From Lachnospiraceae bacterium (GTDB lineage: Bacteria > Bacillota > Clostridia > Lachnospirales > Lachnospiraceae), in assembly GCA_021153185.1 (NCBI GenBank), contig JAGKTY010000036.1:1-18185 (forward strand): DNA of 18,185 bases. The letters run 5' to 3'. Each line of letters starts with the position of its first letter. Within the stretch, counting starts at the first letter, position 1. Of the stretch, positions 1 to 6,472 are shown one piece after another. The notes below the pieces were generated by a model that worked only from the letters and a program-made list of their open reading frames with translations, was not told the origin of the DNA and did no database searches. A program made the position numbers and the translations under genes.

Positions 1-1
1 G

Positions 2-1606
2 GAACAATTTGTAAAGGATGTCGTTGCCGGTATTATTGTTGCAATCATTGCTTTGCCACTTTCGATTGCACTTGCACTTGCATCAGGTGTAACACCTGAG
101 AAGGGTATTTATACGGCAATCATAGCAGGATTTGTTATTTCCTTTTTGGGCGGTTCGCGTGTCCAGATTGCAGGACCGACTGCTGCATTTGCAACAATCG
201 TAGCCGGAATTGTCGCAAAGAATGGCATGGATGGTCTCATTATTGCGACGGTGCTTGCAGGCATCATGCTGATTTTGATGGGATTTTTCCGATTTGGTTC
301 ACTAATCAAATTTATTCCATATACAATTACGACCGGATTCACATCGGGTATTGCGGTAACCATTGTTGTCGGACAGATTAAAGATTTCCTGGGACTTTCG
401 ATTGTGACAGAGGAGCCATTAATTGAAACAGGCGAAAAAATGAGAGGTGTCATTGATTTTATTGACACGTTAAACGTAGAGGCTTTGATTGTTGGCGTGG
501 TTTGTCTTGCTATATTGATTATCTGGCCATATATCAATAAGACAATTCCGGGAAGCCTGATTGCGGTTCTTGTAGGAATTGCAATGGTAAAAGGATTACA
601 TATGCATGTGAATACAATCGGCGATCTGTATGAGATTTCCAATAAACTCCCGGCTTTTCATATGCCGGCATTTACGATAAAGGGAATCAAGCAGGTATTT
701 CCGGATGCCATGACGATAGCGATTTTGGCGGCGATTGAATCACTCCTAAGTTGTGTTGTGGCTGATAGTATGGTGAACAGCAAACATCGTTCCAATATGG
801 AATTAATTGCACAGGGCGCCGGTAATATTTTTTCGGCAATGTTTGGTGGTATTCCGGCAACAGGTGCGATTGCGAGAACCGCTGCCAATGTCAAAAACGG
901 AGGACGTACACCGATCGCCGGTATGGTTCATTCTGTAACACTTGTGTTAATTCTTGTTGTGCTCATGCCTTATGCGGCGTTGATTCCAATGCCGACGATT
1001 GCGGCAATTTTGTTTATTGTTGCTTACAACATGTGTGAGTGGCGCAAGTTTGTTTCGCTTTGCAAAACAGCACCAAAGAGTGATATCGCAGTGCTTGTTA
1101 CTACGTTTGTTTTGACAGTTGTATTTGACCTTGTTGTCGCAATTGAAGTTGGTATGGTTCTTGCTGCCATGTTATTCATGAAGCGTATGAGCGATGTGAC
1201 AGAGGTAGAAGGATGGAAATACATTGATGATGAGGAAGATCCGGATAGTATTTCATTAAGACAGGTTCCGGAGCATACATTTGTATATGAAATCAGTGGA
1301 CCGATGTTCTTTGGTGCGGCTGATAAGATTCTCAATATTGCCGTGCATAGTGCAGATACGTGTCTGATTCTTCGTATGCGAAGTGTGAATGCCATCGATG
1401 CAACTGCGCTTCATTCGTTAGAGCAGCTTCTTGAAAAGTGTGAGAAAAAGAAGGTTGCGCTTGTGCTTTCGCATGTCAATGAGCAGCCGAGAAAGGTGAT
1501 GGACAAAGCAGGATTTTCTGAGCGGCTTGGTGAGGAGCATTTCTGCAGTCATATTGATGATGCGCTTGCTTTTGCGCAGAAGTTGTTGGAAGAGAAAGAG
1601 GGATAG
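2..1606 (+). CDS. SulP-family anion transporter with C-terminal STAS domain (5' partial)
   Basis: Membrane transporter for sulfate, bicarbonate or a related anion. The reading frame is open from base 2 with no stop and already shows family sequence (KDVVAGIIVAIIALPLS), so the start lies before the window and the TTG at 53 is not the true start. 534 residues are visible. The N-terminal part has the SulP signature GGSRVQIAGPTAAF followed by many hydrophobic helices. The last ~120 residues (from about HTFVYEISGPMFFGAADK) form a cytoplasmic STAS domain with the usual NAIDATALHSLEQLL helix region. Substrate cannot be set from sequence; SulP proteins carry sulfate, bicarbonate, oxalate and others. 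The gene downstream is convergent and separated by repeats. Family assignment is secure, the substrate is not. Confidence 0.93.
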   Translation, partial: EQFVKDVVAGIIVAIIALPLSIALALASGVTPEKGIYTAIIAGFVISFLGGSRVQIAGPTAAFATIVAGIVAKNGMDGLIIATVLAGIMLILMGFFRFGSLIKFIPYTITTGFTSGIAVTIVVGQIKDFLGLSIVTEEPLIETGEKMRGVIDFIDTLNVEALIVGVVCLAILIIWPYINKTIPGSLIAVLVGIAMVKGLHMHVNTIGDLYEISNKLPAFHMPAFTIKGIKQVFPDAMTIAILAAIESLLSCVVADSMVNSKHRSNMELIAQGAGNIFSAMFGGIPATGAIARTAANVKNGGRTPIAGMVHSVTLVLILVVLMPYAALIPMPTIAAILFIVAYNMCEWRKFVSLCKTAPKSDIAVLVTTFVLTVVFDLVVAIEVGMVLAAMLFMKRMSDVTEVEGWKYIDDEEDPDSISLRQVPEHTFVYEISGPMFFGAADKILNIAVHSADTCLILRMRSVNAIDATALHSLEQLLEKCEKKKVALVLSHVNEQPRKVMDKAGFSERLGEEHFCSHIDDALAFAQKLLEEKEG

Positions 1607-1627
1607 GAGATTTGGGGATTGTGAATG

Positions 1628-2014
1628 CGCTCCTTATGTTTATATATCTGAGTGCAAACGAGCTTGGATGATGCGCTCCTATCATATGGCATCATCTTGC
1701 AAACGCGCTCTCGCTCCGGCTCCGGCGTAGCGGTACTAAACTCATTGCTGCGCAATTCGTTAAGTGCCGACGCCTCACAGGGTTTGCCATCTGATGCATA
1801 TGAAGTCGCGCGTTGCATCAATATGTGTCGCGCTCATTTAGTTAATATATTTGAGTGCAAACGAGTTTGAATGATGCGCTCCTATCATATGGCATCATCT
1901 TGCAAACGCGCTTTCGCTCCGGCTACGGCGTAGCGGTACTAAACTCATTGCTGCGCAATTCGTTAAGTGCCGACGCCTCACAGGGTTTGCTATCTGATGC
2001 ATATGAAGTTGCGC
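1628..2014. repeat. Two tandem copies of a ~203-bp element
   Basis: Copy 1 spans about 1628-1830 and copy 2 about 1831-2014, at a constant offset of 203. The best-conserved block is 1650-1811 versus 1853-2014, with 6 mismatches in 162 positions by direct reading. The first ~22 bases of each copy are less similar. Each copy carries an inverted repeat (1667-1674 with 1689-1696; second copy 1870-1877 with 1892-1899) and a GC-rich patch around CGGCGTAGCGGTACTAAACT. It resembles a dispersed intergenic element that can fold as RNA. I cannot name a family. Confidence 0.85.
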
Positions 2015-2049
2015 ATGTACATATATCGAGGTGCGGATCCATTCGAATG

Positions 2050-2083
2050 TTTACATAGGTAAAAGCCAAAAACCCTATGTAAA
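2050..2083. repeat. Inverted repeat, 10-bp arms
   Basis: Arm 2050-2059 (TTTACATAGG) is the exact reverse complement of 2074-2083, with a 14-nt loop. It lies at the border between the 203-bp element and the 53-bp array. The right arm (CCTATGTAAA) resembles the CCCATGTAAA core found in every 53-bp unit, so it may be a diverged founding unit of that array. It could act as a terminator for convergent transcription, but there is no T-run after the stem on either strand. Confidence 0.6.
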
Positions 2084-2105
2084 AAGGAACTAAATCATAC
2101 ATGGG

Positions 2106-2298
2106 AAAATGAGAAAAGTCGAAATCCCCATGTAAAAAGGGAGCAAAGCTTACGAGGGAAAATGAGAAAAGTCGAAAACCCCATGTAAAAAAGGAGCAAA
2201 GCTTACGAGGGAAAATGAGAAAAGTCGAAAACCCCATGTAAAAAAGGAGCAAAGCTTACGAGGGAAAATGAGCAAAGTCGAAATCCCCATGTAAAAAG
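2106..2298. repeat. 53-bp tandem repeat array (3 full units plus partial)
   Basis: Full units are 2106-2158, 2159-2211 and 2212-2264, with a partial fourth at 2265-2298. Each carries the pattern GAAAAGTCGAAA-CCCCATGTAAAAA-GGAGCAAAGCTTACGAGGG with few substitutions. A more diverged relative lies at about 2060-2105. Just before unit 1 the sequence reads TACATGGG instead of TACGAGGG, forming an inverted repeat (2098-2105 with 2127-2134). The array overlaps the 3' end of the minus-strand methyltransferase and supplies its final coding sequence. Confidence 0.92.
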
Positions 2299-3148
2299 AG
2301 CGGCCTGAGGCACCGCATGGAAGAACGAGGCCTGAAGATGTCACCGGGAGTCCGATTTCGTCCGATTCAACCCGTCCACCAAATTTGGGTACGAGCACAG
2401 TGTTCATCATATACGATAATACCGCCGGCTGAAGTCCTGTCGTGTAGGAGTTGATTAAGAAGAAAAGCGCATCCTCTGAAAGAATCTGTGCGGTCAGTTC
2501 AATGAATGGGTAAATGGAGTCTTCAATTTTCCAGATCTCGCCTTTTGGTCCGCGGCCGTACGATGGTGGGTCCATGATGATACCGTCATATTTGTTGCCG
2601 CGTCTGATTTCCCGTTCCACAAACTTGACACAATCATCAACAAGCCATCTGATTGGCGCATCTGAAAGTCCGGATGCGGCTGCATTTTCTTTTGCCCAGG
2701 TAACCATTCCTTTGGAGGCGTCCACATGCGTGACGTGTGCACCTGCGGCTGCTGCAGAAACCGTAGCACCGCCTGTGTAAGCAAAGAGATTTAATACTTT
2801 GACTTCACGGCCGGCTTTTCTTATTTTGTCTGCGCACCAATCCCAATTGACTGCCTGTTCCGGAAAGAGTCCTGTATGTTTAAAACTGAATGGCTTTAAA
2901 TGGAAGGTGAGGGAGTCATAATGAATACTCCATTCGTTTGGAAGGTTAAAAAACTCCCATTCGCCGCCGCCTTTGCTGCTGCGGTGATAATGCCCGTTTT
3001 TCTTTTTCCAGCCTTTATGGTCGTGAGGTGTATTCCAAATGACCTGTGGGTCAGGTCTGACGAGAAGGTAATCGCCCCAACGTTCCAATTTTTCGCCATT
3101 CGATGTGTCTAATACTTCGTAATCGTTCCAACGATCTGCAATCCACAT
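2150..3148 (-). CDS. Class I SAM-dependent methyltransferase with repeat-derived C-terminal tail
   Basis: Likely cytoplasmic methyltransferase of the COG1092/RlmI-RlmK-like group, which mostly modifies rRNA; the target is not determinable here. 332 residues. Motif I is VLNLFAYTGGAT (118-129), with an acidic residue after the next strand (HVD, 141-143). The DPPSYGRG motif is at 193-200. The start is the ATG at 3146-3148: MWIADRW matches the family N-terminus and AAGGAG lies 8 nt upstream; an upstream in-frame ATG at 3190 has no such support. Family-like sequence ends at LPCGASGR (residue 283). The remaining 49 residues, rich in Phe, Leu and Ser, are encoded by the 53-bp array and end at a TAA inside it. 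The catalytic core appears intact, so activity is plausible. Confidence 0.9.
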   Translation of the reverse strand: MWIADRWNDYEVLDTSNGEKLERWGDYLLVRPDPQVIWNTPHDHKGWKKKNGHYHRSSKGGGEWEFFNLPNEWSIHYDSLTFHLKPFSFKHTGLFPEQAVNWDWCADKIRKAGREVKVLNLFAYTGGATVSAAAAGAHVTHVDASKGMVTWAKENAAASGLSDAPIRWLVDDCVKFVEREIRRGNKYDGIIMDPPSYGRGPKGEIWKIEDSIYPFIELTAQILSEDALFFLINSYTTGLQPAVLSYMMNTVLVPKFGGRVESDEIGLPVTSSGLVLPCGASGRSFYMGISTLLIFPRKLCSFFTWGFRLFSFSLVSFAPFLHGVFDFSHFPS

Positions 3149-3198
3149 AGAGTTGTCTCCTTGTTTCATCGTATTTCTAAAACTTTGCATGCGTTACA

Positions 3199-3225
3199 TA
3201 TCTGTCCGGTGGCTTAGGACAGATA
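3199..3225. promoter_or_regulatory. Perfect 9-bp inverted repeat, possible operator or leader hairpin
   Basis: Arm 3199-3207 (TATCTGTCC) is the exact reverse complement of 3217-3225, with a 9-nt loop. It sits 51 bases upstream of the methyltransferase start codon, so it could be a DNA operator or a hairpin in that gene's mRNA leader. No T-run follows it. Function is inference. Confidence 0.5.
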
Positions 3226-3347
3226 CGAACTTCTAAGTATCAGTGTAACATGAAAAAATAGAATTGAAAACCGATTGTTTGCAGCGCGTAGGAAGGAGCA
3301 TTATGAGAGAATGTTATAACAGTAGATAACAGCAAAAAGAAAAAAAA

Positions 3348-3376
3348 TTGCAAAAATAGTTAATATATGATAAAGT
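3348..3376 (+). promoter_or_regulatory. Candidate promoter for the symporter gene
   Basis: TTGCAA at 3348-3353 is followed by a 17-nt spacer and TAAAGT at 3371-3376. The -35 is good and the -10 matches only 4 of 6. TATGAT at 3366-3371 is a better -10 but too close to this -35. AT-rich sequence precedes it. Confidence 0.35.
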
Positions 3377-3390
3377 GGATAGGAATTTAC

Positions 3391-3404
3391 ACAAAACGCT
3401 TTCG
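3391..3404. promoter_or_regulatory. Weak cre-like palindrome (CcpA site candidate)
   Basis: The sequence ACAAAACGCTTTCG, read on the minus strand, has the AAAGCGTTTT centre of a catabolite-responsive element but misses about three outer consensus positions. It lies between the candidate promoter and the symporter start, where a bound repressor would block transcription. Tentative. Confidence 0.2.
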
Positions 3405-3446
3405 TGTAGTAGAGCGGTTATGTGATAAACAAAAGGGAGGAAATAT

Positions 3447-4967
3447 ATGACAACAGCGAATATATGCATCTTAATTGCAATCATTGCTTATCTTATGGTA
3501 GTTGTTGCAATTGGTGTCAGATTCATGAAGGGAACAGAAAACACGTCTGATTTTTATTTGGGAGGAAGAAAGCTCGGACCATTTGTAACAGCGATGAGTG
3601 CAGAAGCATCTGATATGAGTAGCTGGCTGTTAATGGGACTTCCGGGTGTGGCATATGCAACAGGTCTTGCAGATGCAGCTTGGACAGCCATCGGACTTGC
3701 GGTTGGTACATACGTCAACTGGCTTGTTGTGGCAAAAAAACTGCGTAAATATAGTGAGGTTGCCGGAAATGCAGTAACGGTGCCATCATTTTTTGTAAAC
3801 AGATATCATGATCGCAAAAAGATTACGGGAATCATTGCGGCGATTGTTATCATTGTATTCTTTGTACCATATACTGCATCGGGCTTTTCGGCATGCGGTA
3901 AGCTTTTCTCCACATTGTTTGGCGTTGATTACATGGTGGCAATGCTGATCAGTGCATTTGTTATTGTTACATATACAACACTTGGCGGTTTCATGGCAGC
4001 AAGTACATCAGACTTTATCCAGAGTATCGTTATGACCATTGCGATTTTTGTTGTACTCGGCTTTGGTACGGTATCTGCAGGTGGTTTTTCGCAGGTCATG
4101 GACAATGCGGCCGGTATTGCGGGATATTTTAGCTTGACTGCCATTCACAATGCGGCAACGGGCGGAAGTGATTCTTATGGATTTATCACAATCGTATCGA
4201 CACTCGCATGGGGGCTTGGCTACTTTGGTATGCCACATATTCTTCTCCGCTTTATGGCGATTGAAGATTCAAGAAAACTTACTTTATCAAGAAGAATTGC
4301 CACTGTTTGGGTAGTGATTTCTATGGCCGTTGCAGTATTTATTGGTATTATCGGAAATGCAATGACAAAAGCAGGTGCAATCGAAGAGCTCGCAGACCCT
4401 GAAACAATCATCATTGCAATTGCGCAGCTCATTGCTTCTCATGGCGTATTTGCTGCACTTGTAGCAGGTGTCATTCTTGCAGGTATTTTGGCAGCAACAA
4501 TGTCTACAGCCGATTCGCAGCTTCTTGCTGCTTCGTCAAGCGCATCACAGGATATCTTGAAAGAGGTATTCTGGAAAAACATGTCTGACAAGGCAGGTAT
4601 TATCTGTGCGAGAGTGACGGTTGTCATGATTGCCGTAATAGGAGTGTTTATTGCGAGAAACCCGGATAGTTCTGTATTTGCAATTGTATCATTTGCCTGG
4701 GCCGGTTTCGGTGCGGCATTTGGACCGGCAATGTTGTTCTCATTGTTCTGGAAGAGAACGAACTTAAGCGGCGTTCTTGCAGGAATGGTAAGTGGTGGAG
4801 TGATGGTATTCGTTTGGAAGTTTGTTGTCAGACCACTTGGCGGTGCATGGAATATTTACGAATTGTTGCCGGCGTTTATTGTTTCAGCGATGTTTATCGT
4901 GATTGTAAGTCTTTGCACAAAAGCACCGGATGAGTCAATCGTGAAAGAATTCGAGAGTGTGAAGTAG
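3447..4967 (+). CDS. putP: Sodium/proline symporter, SSS family
   Basis: Integral membrane symporter of the solute:sodium symporter family, probably importing proline with Na+. At 506 residues it is close to E. coli PutP (502). It has about a dozen hydrophobic segments. Recognisable family sequence includes DFYLGGRKLGPFVTAMSAEASDMSSWLLMGLPG (35-67; split here only for description), with D56 and S58 matching E. coli D55 and S57 of the sodium/substrate site. It also has WGLGYFGMPHILLRFMA, the ILAATMSTADSQLLAASS stretch (sodium-site Ser/Thr), and FAWAGFGAAFGP. The ATG at 3447 follows GGGAGG with good spacing. It stands alone, with its own promoter region and a terminator-like hairpin downstream. 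Family is certain; proline as substrate is likely. Confidence 0.92.
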   Translation: MTTANICILIAIIAYLMVVVAIGVRFMKGTENTSDFYLGGRKLGPFVTAMSAEASDMSSWLLMGLPGVAYATGLADAAWTAIGLAVGTYVNWLVVAKKLRKYSEVAGNAVTVPSFFVNRYHDRKKITGIIAAIVIIVFFVPYTASGFSACGKLFSTLFGVDYMVAMLISAFVIVTYTTLGGFMAASTSDFIQSIVMTIAIFVVLGFGTVSAGGFSQVMDNAAGIAGYFSLTAIHNAATGGSDSYGFITIVSTLAWGLGYFGMPHILLRFMAIEDSRKLTLSRRIATVWVVISMAVAVFIGIIGNAMTKAGAIEELADPETIIIAIAQLIASHGVFAALVAGVILAGILAATMSTADSQLLAASSSASQDILKEVFWKNMSDKAGIICARVTVVMIAVIGVFIARNPDSSVFAIVSFAWAGFGAAFGPAMLFSLFWKRTNLSGVLAGMVSGGVMVFVWKFVVRPLGGAWNIYELLPAFIVSAMFIVIVSLCTKAPDESIVKEFESVK

Positions 4968-5002
4968 TTTCTTCTATATATAAGAGGAAAGTAATGTTTA
5001 CC

Positions 5003-5039
5003 AAAATAATCTGAAAAAATTTGTAAAAAATTTTGAAAA
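5003..5039 (+). promoter_or_regulatory. Phased A-tracts upstream of the S10 promoter (UP-element-like)
   Basis: A/T runs at 5003-5006, 5014-5022, 5025-5034 and 5036-5039 recur at roughly one helical turn directly upstream of the -35. This is typical of strong ribosomal promoters that bind the RNA polymerase alpha subunit or carry bent DNA. The role is inference. Confidence 0.5.
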
Positions 5040-5063
5040 GGGGGTTGCATACTCCCTTTTTTT
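5036..5063 (+). terminator. Terminator-like hairpin after the symporter, overlapping the S10 promoter
   Basis: AAAAGGG (5036-5042) pairs with CCCTTTT (5054-5060) over an 11-nt loop and is followed by TTT. It is a modest stem, placed 68 bases after the symporter stop. Its loop contains the -35 hexamer of the next promoter, so termination of one transcript and initiation of the next share the same DNA. Confidence 0.5.
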
Positions 5064-5073
5064 CATGTATACT
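5045..5073 (+). promoter_or_regulatory. Housekeeping-sigma promoter of the S10-spc operon
   Basis: TTGCAT (5045-5050), a 17-nt spacer and TATACT (5068-5073) form a near-consensus promoter. Phased A-tracts precede it. Transcription would begin near 5078-5081, giving a leader of about 225 nt before the S10 start. No comparably good promoter was noticed further along the operon. Confidence 0.8.
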
Positions 5074-5079
5074 ACAAAT

Positions 5080-5303
5080 TGCTGTGGCATGATAGCTATG
5101 AAGCGTGAGGTTGCTACATATTATATGTAGGTTTTCCGTGGAGCGAATGTCAAGTTAGGAAACTGACGACAAGTCACTGTACCAATACAACGTCCACCGT
5201 CGAGTGGAAACAACGTGATGTGTTTTAGGACACACACGGGAGTGTGTACAGTCACCGCTTGTCGTACTTCAAAACAAAGTGCGAAAAGGAGGCGACTTTT
5301 TTT
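5080..5303 (+). ncRNA. Structured 5' leader of the ribosomal protein operon
   Basis: Non-coding leader with many complementary segments. 5114-5120 with 5124-5130 is a perfect 7-bp hairpin with a 3-nt loop. 5149-5156 pairs with 5161-5167 with one bulge. 5193-5197 pairs with 5204-5208. 5230-5235 pairs with 5242-5247. A long-range helix joins 5167-5173 with 5258-5264 and 5176-5182 with 5246-5252. Near the start codon two exclusive hairpins are possible: 5263-5269 with 5277-5283, or 5276-5283 with 5293-5299, the latter placing AAAAGGAGG in its loop. In E. coli, L4 represses the S10 operon through its leader; an analogous role here is inference. Confidence 0.55.
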
Positions 5304-5624
5304 ATGGCAAAACAGCAGGTAATGAGAATTACATTAAAAGCTTATGATCATCAGTTGGTTGATGCATCTGCCAAAAAAATCATCGAAACAGTCAAAAAGA
5401 ACGGATCTCAGGTAAGTGGCCCAGTACCGCTTCCGACCAAAAAGGAAGTTGTTACAATTCTTAGAGCTACACATAAGTACAAAGATTCCAGAGAACAGTT
5501 CGAGCAGAGAACACACAAGAGATTAATCGATGTTCTTGCACCAACACAGAAAACTGTTGATGCTCTGCAGAGACTTGAGATGCCAGCCGGTGTTTACATT
5601 GGCATCAAGATGAAAAACAACTAA
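5304..5624 (+). CDS. rpsJ: 30S ribosomal protein S10
   Basis: Small-subunit head protein; in other bacteria the same protein (NusE) also serves in transcription antitermination. 106 residues, normal length, with the family core MRITLKAYDHQLVDASAKKI and a C-terminus ending in VYIGIKMKNN. The start is the ATG at 5304 (MAKQQVM): the same frame is open upstream to 5244, but that segment is part of the structured leader and shows no S10 similarity. AAAAGGAGG lies at 5284-5292, an unusually long 11 nt from the ATG across a T-rich spacer. First gene of the operon. Confidence 0.97.
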   Translation: MAKQQVMRITLKAYDHQLVDASAKKIIETVKKNGSQVSGPVPLPTKKEVVTILRATHKYKDSREQFEQRTHKRLIDVLAPTQKTVDALQRLEMPAGVYIGIKMKNN

Positions 5625-5641
5625 GCAGTATCAAAACAGAT

Positions 5642-5736
5642 TAGATCCTTTAATAGGTTGATATAGAAGTAACAGAAAGTTCCACTTATATTGCCCGGAT
5701 CTAGTATGAACGACGAGGGAAACCGATGACTCGTTC
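5642..5736 (+). promoter_or_regulatory. Structured RNA segment between rpsJ and rplC
   Basis: The rpsJ-rplC gap is 138 nt, the longest inside the operon. TAGATCC (5642-5648) pairs with GGATCTA (5697-5703). Inside that, 5660-5666 pairs with 5686-5692, giving one extended irregular hairpin. A second stem pairs GAACGA (5708-5713) with TCGTTC (5731-5736), ending 15 nt before the GGAGG that serves rplC. It could be a regulatory or processing site; no function can be proven. Confidence 0.45.
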
Positions 5737-5762
5737 CGCTGTAGAAACAAGGAGGTAACAAA

Positions 5763-6446
5763 ATGAAGAAAGCTATTTTAGCAACAAAAGTCGGAATGAC
5801 TCAAATCTTCAATGAAGACGGTACATTAATTCCTGTAACTGTTCTTCAGGCCGGTCCATGTGTCGTAACACAGGTTAAAACAGTAGAAAACGATGGTTAC
5901 GAAGCAGTTCAGGTAGGATTTGTTGACAAGAAAGAAAAAATCGTCAACAAAGACGCAAACGGCAAAAAAGAAGTAATTCACAGACATGGCGTAAACAAGG
6001 CTTTAAAAGGTCACTTTGACAAAGCCGGTGTCAGCGCAAAGAGATATGTTAGAGAGTTCAAGTTTGAGAATGCAGCTGAGTACGCAGTAGCGCAGGAAAT
6101 CAAAGCAGACATCTTCGCTGAGGGCGATAAGATCGATGCAACAGCAATCTCAAAAGGTAAAGGATTCCAGGGTGCAATCAAGAGACTTGGTCAGCACAGA
6201 GGACCTATGGCCCACGGTTCTAAATTCCACCGTCATCAGGGTTCAAACGGTGCTTGTTCTTCACCATCAAAGGTATTCAAAGGAAAAGGAATGCCTGGAC
6301 ATATGGGTTGCAAGAAAGTGACTGTTCAGAATCTTGAGGTCGTAAGAGTAGATGTAGAGAAAAACTTACTCTTAGTTAAAGGTGCAGTACCAGGACCTAA
6401 GAAAGCTTTAGTAACAATCAAAGAAACAACAAGAGCTGAAGCTTAA
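5763..6446 (+). CDS. rplC: 50S ribosomal protein L3
   Basis: Early-assembly large-subunit protein whose central extension reaches the peptidyl transferase region. It starts MKKAILATKVGMTQIF and carries the family stretches GFQGAIKRLGQHRGPMAHGS and KVFKGKGMPGHMGCKKVT. At 227 residues it is longer than the usual ~210; much of the excess is a basic insert around residues 57-80 (KKEKIVNKDANGKKEV). AAGGAGG lies a few bases upstream of the ATG. Confidence 0.97.
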   Translation: MKKAILATKVGMTQIFNEDGTLIPVTVLQAGPCVVTQVKTVENDGYEAVQVGFVDKKEKIVNKDANGKKEVIHRHGVNKALKGHFDKAGVSAKRYVREFKFENAAEYAVAQEIKADIFAEGDKIDATAISKGKGFQGAIKRLGQHRGPMAHGSKFHRHQGSNGACSSPSKVFKGKGMPGHMGCKKVTVQNLEVVRVDVEKNLLLVKGAVPGPKKALVTIKETTRAEA

Positions 6447-6472
6447 TTTAGGATGAAAGGAGGACCATTCAG

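Larger units (their letters stand above)
1607..2149. other. Convergent intergenic region made largely of repeats
   Basis: This stretch lies between the SulP gene (plus) and the methyltransferase (minus). It holds two tandem copies of a ~203-bp element, an inverted repeat and the start of a 53-bp repeat array. Open frames exist on both strands. However, differences between the two long copies are mostly amino-acid changing and no ribosome binding site precedes the frames, so I see no real gene here. No clear U-tailed terminator was found for either flanking gene. Confidence 0.8.
3149..3446. other. Divergent intergenic region between methyltransferase and symporter
   Basis: About 300 bases without a gene. 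It must hold the promoters of both divergent genes. Visible elements are a perfect 9-bp inverted repeat near the methyltransferase, a possible -35/-10 pair upstream of the symporter, and a weak cre-like palindrome. The middle part (3226-3340) shows nothing recognisable. Confidence 0.7.

Noticed and set aside
1652..2058. Two related plus-strand open frames (72 and 67 codons) inside the 203-bp element
   Set aside because: They lack ribosome binding sites, and the few differences between copies are mostly amino-acid changing. The frames follow from the repeat, not from coding selection.
1923..2252. Minus-strand open frame across the 53-bp array
   Set aside because: It is a low-complexity repeat translation in another register, without a start signal or recognisable domain.
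2106..2298. Possible CRISPR array
   Set aside because: The units are directly adjacent with no unique spacers, and no cas genes are nearby.
5244..5303. Upstream start for S10
   Set aside because: The extra 20 codons lie in the structured leader and do not match S10; the SD at 5284-5292 points to the ATG at 5304.
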